A stretch of 64,000 nt of DNA from Pisolithus tinctorius (Eukaryota > Basidiomycota > Agaricomycetes > Boletales > Pisolithaceae). The position numbers were made by a program, and so were the translations under genes. The stretch spans positions 124,001-188,000 of the forward strand of contig JANFAH010000015.1 of the NCBI GenBank assembly GCA_024663395.1. The letters run 5' to 3'. Numbering within the stretch: the stretch's first letter is position 1; each line of letters starts with the position of its first letter. Shown in pieces: positions 57,460 through 64,000 of this stretch. The notes beneath the pieces were generated by a model that saw only the letters and a program-made list of their open reading frames with translations, had not been told where the DNA came from and did no database searches.

Positions 57460-57584
57460 GCCTCATGGATTGGCTGGCACCCCTACTCTCGACATCTCTC
57501 TTCTCCCCCTTCTGACTGATAAACAGGTGGATCTTCTTGGCTCTATGATGGTGGCTTGGTGACGAGGTCAGTTATGAGCAGGTG

Positions 57585-57596
57585 GGGCTCATAACC
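57585..57596 (-). other. Primer binding site of copia matching initiator tRNA-Met anticodon arm
   Basis: Directly after the 5' LTR the - strand reads GGTTATGAGCCC. Its complement GGGCTCATAACC is the anticodon stem-loop sequence of eukaryotic initiator tRNA-Met (CAT anticodon). Internal priming from a tRNA-iMet fragment is known for Drosophila copia. Confidence 0.75.
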
Positions 57597-57934
57597 TGAT
57601 GGAGATGTGGTGTGCGCAGGGACTGACGTAACAGCAATTAGGTATGAGCAGGGTTGTGTGCGAGGATGGCCGGCTTAGCACTCAGTATGCTCAGGCAGGA
57701 CTGTGGGTCGACAAGGTGATGTTCTCGTCTCATGGGAGTTCTCTCCCATGTGGTAGCTACCTTATATCTACGTTGTACATTTGATATCTCGTCTGTTGGG
57801 GCGTGTCTGCCCTTGCTCCCACCTTGGTATTTTCATTTTGCTTGCCCCCTTCTTGGGGTTATGACATACATCCTGCACTCTCTGCGCATCATTGCTTCCT
57901 TATTTGGGTGTGATGGCGGGTTGGTATTCCTACA
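57597..57934 (-). repeat. 5' LTR of the copia element
   Basis: 338 bp. It differs from the other LTR at roughly 20 sites, most of them CpG/TpG/CpA. Confidence 0.92.
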
Positions 57935-57939
57935 CAGTG

Positions 57940-58587
57940 ATATGGATCTGGAGTGTGCCTCCATGTTGAGTTCCACCATCATTGTCGTTGGAAGTTGTGC
58001 CTATTAGAATCTCTTTGATCATTTACATAGCACTATAGCTATTCTCGTCCTCATCCAGTGCGTTGTGCTTTGAAAAGATCGCCGACCGTTCACTACAGTA
58101 ATCTCATGGTTGTGTTGGTAAAAAGGTAAGTTCCACTCACTAGTCAATGTAGTTATGCAGCATGGGTGGACACGCTCGATCGCACGGTAGGCTTCACGAT
58201 AATGTGAACAGTATGGGAGATAACTCTGGGGCTATTCTTGTCATGTAATGCAGGCTTTTTTCGAGGGATCCCTCGAGTGCTTATGAGGTAGTCTTGTTCT
58301 CACATTGGTGAGAGGTGAGTCCCCATCAGCATCAATTGTTGTCGAGCATAAATGGAGTTTCTCTGGTAAGAGTGATCTCATCAGTTCACCTCATGATCAT
58401 ATGTATGTCCATGTGACCTTTGAAAACTGAATGAAGCTGATGCTGAAAAAGTCCTGACTGAGGCACTGTTCACCCTGTGAATGCAAAGTCCAAGTGGTCA
58501 TGTGATGGGAACTATCATGTGTGTCCACCTGAGGTACACAACCAACTATTGTTGCTCAGTTACTGTGATTGATGTCTGGCTTGTCTG
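57940..58587. other. Right flank of copia, nothing recognised
   Basis: Unique CpG-bearing sequence to about 58350, then CpG-free sequence to the LTR-E2 duplication GTCTG (58583-58587). No gene seen. Confidence 0.4.
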
Positions 58588-59490
58588 TGTGAAGTACAGG
58601 TTTACCCTTGGGTGACTGGGCTTCAAGACCAGGTGTCAGGGGCTAAGTCCAGTTGACTAGGGTCAAGGCTGGGAGACAGGGGCCAAGTCTGGTTGGACCA
58701 GAGCTAAGGCTGGAGGTCAGGGGCCAAGTCTGGGTGTCTGGACTCAAGGCTGGGAGCATGGGAACAAAGCCAGTAGTGTGGGAAACTGACTGGTCTTGGA
58801 GCATGCACAGGGGGAAGCCAGTCCAGGGTTGGATCTACCTCCCTTGGTCTCAGCTTATGTGCTGTACCCTTATGCAAGCCAGGGAGAGGTCCAGGACAGG
58901 GGCCAGGGATAGCTTAAGGCTCAGCCTTAGCTATAGAGTAGACTTGAGGGGTATTACAGAGTTGAGGGTAATACTAAGTTGCTATTCTGACTGAGGTGCT
59001 ACAAAGTATGTACAGGGGTTAAATACATGAGGCCAGTCCAGAGTAATGAACACAAAGCTGGACTTGTTGATAAGCTATTAGCAAGATGATTACCAAGGGG
59101 TGGACAGCCACAGAGGCTGTGCTGAGACTAACAGTCAAAGTCTGGGTGACTGGCATAACTGGAGTTGGACACAGGTTTTGTACAGTAAGCAAAGTTCAGA
59201 TGAGAGGGCTAGATGAAATATAGTACAAACATCAGAAAACAGACCAGAGTTATGTCCAGGTGACCTGGACATGGACCTGGGAGGACTGGGGTGGAGCAGT
59301 GCAAGGCCAGGAGGCCAGAGTGGACTGGAGATAGGGGTAAAACACCAGACTTGAGTTATCTAGGCCAGAGTTGGGTTATTTAGGACTGGAGTTGTGTTTT
59401 CTAGATCAGACCAGGACTGGACTTGACCAGAGATAGGGGCTAGGGGCCCAGACTGGACTGGGCTTGAGTCTGAGACTCATGGATATGACA
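58588..59490 (-). repeat. Solo LTR-E2
   Basis: 903 bp, the inverted relative of the E1 pieces. It ends TGGATATGACA on the + strand and has a perfect GTCTG duplication (58583-58587, 59491-59495). Nearly CpG-free, so old. Confidence 0.88.
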
Positions 59491-59574
59491 GTCTGTGGGA
59501 TCAACCTGCTCATTGCACTTGCATGGCCTGACAATAAACCCTCTAGACCTGTGGCATCCCCCACCTCCCCCCAG

Positions 59575-61021
59575 GACCCACAAGAAAGCTGTGGTATGGA
59601 CAACAGAGGAGGAAGGTGCATTACTTGATTTCCTGGCCTCTCACCTTTCACAGGCCAGTGATGGAAACTTTAAAAAGGTTATGTGGAATGCCACAGCAGC
59701 CCACATGGCCAAGAACTATCCACTGGGTCCAGATAATGGCAATAAGACAGCTGAGTTGTGTGAGTGGAAGTTCAAGGTAGTGGGTCATTGTATTGTTCTT
59801 TTTTTGCCTTGCTAACAATGATCCAGCTTAAAAAATCCTACTACACCATCACTGATCTTAAATTGGTCACCTCTGGCTTTGCTTATGATGATGAGCATGG
59901 TGTGATAATCTTGCTGGACAATGCTGATCTTTGGGATTTGTATGTACAGGTAATGTCTTTTTTTGTCAGATCATCCACTAACATCTAGTCAAGCACACAA
60001 AGATGTGAAGCTATTTTGCAATGCTTGGTTCCCCCACTTTGTGAGTGTAGAGCTCCTCCCCTTGTGCAGCTGAGGTCAGTTTATCTACTGACCAATGCCA
60101 TTACCAACTCCACTGCTGTGCCTTCTACATCCATGACCTTCATCTTCAACACGCCCACCCCTACCACAGCCCCTGCTGCTTCAACTAATTCCATCACTCC
60201 TATTCCTACCCCCTCCCTCCCTCCCCCTCCTTGACATGATGCATGCTCTCAATGCACACCATTGTGAGGATATGCAGTCCATAGATCCAAATTTCATCCC
60301 CCCTCCACACCATTGAGTTTTTTGTTGCACACATTGTTGGAGATATATTCTCCACTGTGTTCTGCTTACTTTGGTGCGATGTTTGGCTGCTTACATAAGC
60401 CATTAGAGCGCACTTACTGCACAGTCATTACACTGTTCCCTCAGTAGATTGTTCACTACTGAGGGTAAGATTACCATTCATTAGGAGTATTCTACTTACT
60501 GATTTCCTGTAGTTGCCTACAGCTACATCCAATATTATAGTAGATTGTTCACTACTGAGGTTGCCTACAGCACCCTTTTTCAATACACATCAGCCAGGTC
60601 ATTGTTGTTGTTGGCTGTCACCAGCATCAGCTGCAGAAAAAGGACAGCTGAGTCTGTCACCATGTCTGAGGGTGGATCAAAGTGATCTCACCCCCCATCA
60701 GCCAAGGCACATGCTAAAGAAGATCAGAACTCCTTCATTGCTGCTATCACATCAAAGCTTGATAGCATCATGAACATGATTGCTGCCCCATTGCCCCTGC
60801 CACCCCTGCCATCTGTCACCAACCCCCTCATCAACACTGCCATGGACTACATCAACATGCTGCAGCTCCTGACAGATGATTGTATCAACATTGGCAACTA
60901 CTTCCTTGGTGTGAGCCCAGATGAAGTCAACATCTTCCTCAAGCATCAAGAGCTGGCAAAGCAGATTTGGGTGCAGTGTTGGCTGATGAAGTACCAGTGT
61001 GGGGAGCAGGTATCTGCTACC
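59575..61021 (+). pseudogene. Decayed Myb/SANT-like DNA-binding protein gene
   Basis: The exon at about 59575-59776 encodes a Trp-Thr-x-Glu-Glu-Glu motif, LLDFLASHL, and a GNFKK-V-like stretch, as in the Myb/SANT-like (Myb_DNA-bind_3 type) family. The next exon, about 59821-59949, has LKKSYYTITDL, GFAYDDEHGV and DLWDLYVQ. Another, from about 59989, reads AHKDVKLFCNAWFPHF. A Pro/Thr-rich exon ends in TGA near 60234. After the S element insertion (60335-60585) a C-terminal exon (60770-61021) gives AMDYINMLQLL and DEVNIFLKHQELAKQIW. In fungi this gene type often accompanies DNA transposons. CpG is almost absent. The exon calls are mine by eye and the junctions are approximate. Confidence 0.6.
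60335..60585 (+). mobile_element. 250-bp LTR-like element S, copy 2
   Basis: 251 bp with a perfect CACAT duplication (60330-60334, 60586-60590). It starts TGTTGG and ends CAATA (CAACA in copy 1, one C to T change). It has a 10-bp stem hairpin at 60438-60465 and a second partial copy near 60540. CpG pairs (GGTGCGATG, AGAGCGCAC) are kept in a CpG-free host gene. Confidence 0.8.
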
Positions 61022-61454
61022 TAGTATGGGGGTGTGGACTCCAGCCTATGGATAGGTGATCTGAGGGGGTGAGTTTGACCCAAGGGGAGTCAATCTAGCT
61101 GTAGGAGGGTGGTATGGAGTGGACTTGACCAAGTCACACAAGTTGATCAACCTGTAATTGAAATGTGCAATGGATTAAGGGGTAGACAAGCCTCAAGCCA
61201 GCCTAGAAACTGTTGCAACTATGCCTGTAACTCAGCACTAGGCAAGGGAAAGGGAAGGGGTCATATTGACATTGTTATTTCTGCTCTCTCTCTGTGTCTC
61301 TAACTTGGGGGCTTCAAATTTGTTATTATTCCTGTTGACAATGACAGGTATATGTGTAGCTACATGTAGAGTATGTAACTACTAAGTAAGTGACATTAAA
61401 ACTCAAAAGAGCAACAAGAAATGACAGGAATTAGTTGAGATTGATGTAATGATC
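61022..61454. other. CpG-free spacer, nothing recognised
   Basis: About 430 bp after the Myb/SANT relic. Only short frames. Confidence 0.4.
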
Positions 61455-61672
61455 CATGTTTGGGCAGGAAGAAGAGGAAGAGGAAGGGGGGATTAAGAAG
61501 CAGAAGGTGCTGTTGGTCAAACTTGATTTTAGTGCTGTGGGAGGTGAGAAGGTGAAGGAATGCTTGGGGGCAATTAAGCAGTCAGTTCTGCATGACAAGG
61601 AGATGTTGTTCAAGGCCAAAGTCAGATGGGATGGTCTCACTGACATATGTGTTTCATGTCATATCACTTCTT
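61455..61672 (+). pseudogene. Partial duplicate of the RBM25-like gene
   Basis: It matches 51599-51815: the acidic FGQEEEEEEGGIKK stretch through LFKAKVRWDGLTD and on into the following intron. Because intron sequence is included, the copy was made from DNA, not mRNA. CpG sites of the parent are TpG or CpA here, including the splice donor, now AT instead of GT. It is flanked directly by an old D-type retroelement at 61684. Confidence 0.85.
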
Positions 61673-62299
61673 CATTCTTTGCAAGGATGGGTTCAGTGAG
61701 TCATTGAGTGGGGATTCTGTGCTTTTGCATGAAGCCCCAGTTGATGCAGGAAATTTCAGCACTGGAGTCAACCAGTGCAGTGGTGTTGACAACTTTTCCA
61801 GTTCTTTCTGATGCATAAAGAGAAATGGGGATTTGCATGGTATGATCTGGGGTAGAAGACACTAGTACAGGAGCAACAGAAATAGAACTGTCCTTTTTTT
61901 TCTGGGAACATCTGGCATCAATGCAGAGTTCCCTTCTAACAACTCTTTCCTAGAGCTCTAGCAATGTTTACTAAGGTGATGGAGGGTCCAGTGACTTTCT
62001 CTTCATCATTGCTTTCTTCAATCTCTACAATCTTTCTGATCTTTTTGACCTTCTTCTGGGGGGTCTTCCCTTTGTCTGGACATTCTCAGGAGAGGCATCC
62101 TTTGTTTCTGCAACTGAAACATCTTCCTTCCTTGATGTGTTGGTCTCTTTCTTCCCTGGAGAGTCTCACTCCATCCACATCCATGGTGTTTGGATCTTTT
62201 TCTTCAGAGAGGTTGTTCTTGGGGTAGAATGTCCTCTTTTCTTTCTTTCCAGAAAGTTCATTTATCTTCCTCCATTTGGCATCAAACTTTTGTGCATGT

Positions 62300-62588
62300 T
62301 TGTACTTTTGGAGGATGATGAGCTGCAGGATTGTCAAGTCTATAAAGAGGAATATACTCAGACTTCAAGTTGGTTGAAACTAGAACAATTAACTACCTAT
62401 AGAGAGGAATATACTGTAGGTAGGTAAGTAAGTGTTCCAATATAATGAATGGAAGGAGTCCCACCTCAGACTTCAAGTTGGTTGAAGCTGAGGTGCAGTA
62501 AGGAAAAATAAACTGCTAAGTGTCCACTTTTGGATTATGTAGTGCTGTGCTTGGTGAACCACAACTAAGGTAAAGGTGATAAACTCCA
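62300..62588. mobile_element. Small insertion in D-type gag
   Basis: 289 bp bounded by CATGT (62295-62299, 62589-62593). It has internal repeats: CTCAGACTTCAAGTTGGTTG occurs near 62357 and 62465, and AGAGGAATATACT near 62346 and 62402. The gag frame fits poorly across the rebuilt junction, so the ends are tentative. Confidence 0.4.
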
Positions 62589-63137
62589 ACATGTACCAAT
62601 CATTGATCTTGGTGGGGGTGGTATCCATCATGTGGATATGATTGGCAACAAAAGGTTTTAGTCCCTGAGAGAAGAATTTGATCAGGGTGACATCCTCAGT
62701 AATTGTGGAGTCAGCAGCAGCAGTTTGGAAATCCATGATGTATTGTTCCACAGATTCTTTTTGTTTCATGGTATCCAACTTGGTGATTGCAGTACCAGTG
62801 GAGTTGGGGGAGGTAAATGAAGCTTTGAAGTCTTTGATAAAATTGGCAAAGGTGCCAAAACTTGGGGGATTCTTTTCCAGAGACATTTTCTGGAAGGTTG
62901 CTGCCCAAGAGCAAGCAACCCCTTTCTTCATGTATGACAGTGCATAGACCACCTTTTTGGTGTCAGAGTCATACACTTCTTCATTGACCATGAGATAGGT
63001 CTGGACTGAAAACAGCCAGCTCATGGTGTTCTTTTGGTCTCCATCAAAATCAGATGGGGCACCAATCTTCAATTTGGTGGCTTTGACAGCAGTAGTGCCT
63101 GTTGTTGCCTCTGATGATGAACCAGACATTGTGTTCT

Positions 63138-63167
63138 GGGGTGGGGGTGGGGGTGGGGGTGGGGGTG
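63138..63167. repeat. G-rich hexamer repeat (G-quadruplex prone)
   Basis: Five tandem GGGGGT-type units; on the - strand they encode the proline run of the old D gag. Confidence 0.8.
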
Positions 63168-63392
63168 CAGGAAGTGTGACAGGGGTAGGTACTGGTGGGA
63201 TGGGAGTACCAAGCAATGTGAGGGACTGAGTGAAGAGATTCAAGAGGATACCAGAGGTAAAGCCTCTATCCAGTTGTTTGGGTTTGTTGGAGGAGGTGTC
63301 AGTGACAGTGCTCTCTTGTTCTTCATCAGATGATGATTCTTCTCATGTGGGTTGCAATGGTGCCCAATGTTGGTTGTTTTGGGGGTTTTGTT

Positions 63393-63737
63393 CTACTTTG
63401 CTTGATAATATTCTTTGCAACATCATACTTACCAATCTGTTTACCAATCACCACTGTACTGGTGCAACTGGTCTCTGGTGCTACATTACACTTAGTTTAC
63501 CTTTAGTATTTAAGCCATAGGAACAATTGTTTAGCCTCAGTCTGAAATCAAACTAGTCTCATCTAACCTGGTCTCACTCTGACTTCTGCCTCTTGACTGG
63601 ACTATGGCCCATGCAAGGGAATAGTGCTACTCCTCAGTTGCTAAGTCCAACTAGTCCAACCTTTTAGTATCTCATATCCCCTCTGACCCCCAACTGGACT
63701 CTGGACCAGCTTTGGACTGGTGACAAACCAGACTTAA
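63393..63737 (+). repeat. Truncated A-family LTR
   Basis: Matches 33219-33561 of copy C: TTGATAATATTC..., TATTTAAG box, CAGTCTGAAAT start motif, ending ACTTAACA. The first 230 bp or so are missing. Confidence 0.85.
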
Positions 63738-63750
63738 CACCCAGGTTCAC

Positions 63751-64000
63751 TGTAATAAGCATGTCTTGACCCTGGCCAGGCTCAGCCTCACATCTACTCA
63801 TCCTGGCCTTGGACTCACCTGGTCTAACCTCTAATTGGTTTAGCATGGATGACACTACAAAGCAGTGTGCATTCAAGGCACTAACTTAGCCAAGCCTGCC
63901 CCAGCCTCATCCCTGGTCTACTCTCTTCTCTGTCCCAGTTCCCCAGTCTTTGTCATGTTCACTAGTACAGCCTGCTATTCAGTTGCATTACCAATCCTTA
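63751..64000 (+). repeat. Partial A2-type LTR running off the window
   Basis: It starts TGTAATAAGCATG and matches the inverted solo LTR 16574-17099 (blocks CTTGACC, CTAATTGGTTTAGC, ACTACAAAGCAGTGT). CpG-free. Confidence 0.6.

Larger units (their letters stand above)
52771..57934 (-). mobile_element. Ty1/copia retrotransposon, nearly full length, decayed
   Basis: 5164 bp with two 338-bp LTRs (52771-53108, 57597-57934) with TGATGGAGATG...CCTACA ends and a CAGTG duplication (52766-52770, 57935-57939). Gag and pol are on the - strand in copia order (protease, integrase, RT, RNase H). Interrupted by stops that are all TGA. It is inserted in unique DNA, not in another repeat. Confidence 0.95.
61684..63392 (-). 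pseudogene. Decayed gag and protease start of an old D-family element
   Basis: The - strand carries the D-type gag (LKIGAPSDFDGDQKNTMSW near 63050, FSQGLKPFVANHIHMM near 62645, zinc knuckle with CFSCRNKGCLS near 62090, one His lost to Cys) and then the protease up to the IDWSF-like block near 61760. About 290 bp of unrelated sequence (62300-62588) interrupts gag, bounded by CATGT on both sides. It is cut off at the RBM25 fragment on one side and at an LTR fragment (63393) on the other. Pro-rich run in gag at 63138-63167. Confidence 0.85.

Noticed and set aside
58653..58994. 113-codon frame in LTR-E2
   Set aside because: Falls inside an LTR with a clear target duplication; chance frame in CpG-free sequence.
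1..64000. CRISPR arrays, operons, ribosome binding sites, rRNA or tRNA genes
   Set aside because: The DNA is eukaryotic with spliceosomal introns and LTR elements. No spaced short repeats or cloverleaf genes were found by eye. A tRNAscan run would be decisive for tRNAs.

Overview
The window looks like a repeat-dominated stretch of a filamentous basidiomycete genome, probably an agaricomycete. The reasons are Ty3/gypsy elements with C-terminal chromodomains, short GT-AG introns of about 45-60 nt, a Zn(II)2Cys6 cluster protein, and remnants of an RBM25-like splicing factor and a P-loop GTPase. I cannot name the species. At least three quarters of the sequence is LTR retrotransposon or other transposon DNA, much of it nested.

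Layout. Positions 1-13415 hold an old, CpG-depleted gypsy copy (old A, + strand). It is split by a young, apparently complete element of the same family (A*, 1742-9447, gag-pol on the - strand, 5-bp target duplication) and by a solo LTR (10352-11065). Positions 13416-16533 are CpG-free repeat DNA with a decayed multi-exon Zn2Cys6-type gene. Positions 16534-23022 are a decayed - strand gypsy element (H) carrying a solo LTR, a 250-bp LTR-like element and a 1.57-kb foldback transposon. Positions 23998-27728 carry LTR-like DNA and a decayed + strand gypsy element (B). Positions 27729-33561 are another old A-family copy (C), rearranged by an inversion between solo LTRs. Positions 34104-44081 are a four-level nest: LTR, inside it another LTR, inside it a foldback element, inside it a gypsy element (D, 36045-42884). 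Positions 44082-46460 are CpG-free and include the 3' half of a broken GTPase gene. From about 46460 to 58350 CpG content is normal. That part holds the RBM25-like locus and a nearly full-length Ty1/copia element (52771-57934). Positions 58588-64000 return to decayed repeats: an LTR, a Myb/SANT-like pseudogene, a duplicated RBM25 fragment, an old D gag, and LTR pieces.

How the parts work together. A* shows a full gypsy life cycle: LTR promoter, a candidate self-priming primer site, gag, a -1 frameshift signal (A7 heptamer plus an 11-bp stem with compensatory changes in the old copy), a 1188-residue pol with chromodomain, and a separate spliced Zn2Cys6 gene on the opposite strand next to the 3' LTR. 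Element D also has the self-priming layout and carries its own extra zinc-knuckle ORF after pol. The copia element has a primer site matching the anticodon arm of initiator tRNA-Met. Old copies decay mainly by CpG to TpG/CpA change, and nearly every in-frame stop traced is TGA where CGA is expected. The sequence therefore records methylation-type mutation of silenced transposons in a genome without obvious repeat-wide hypermutation outside CpG.
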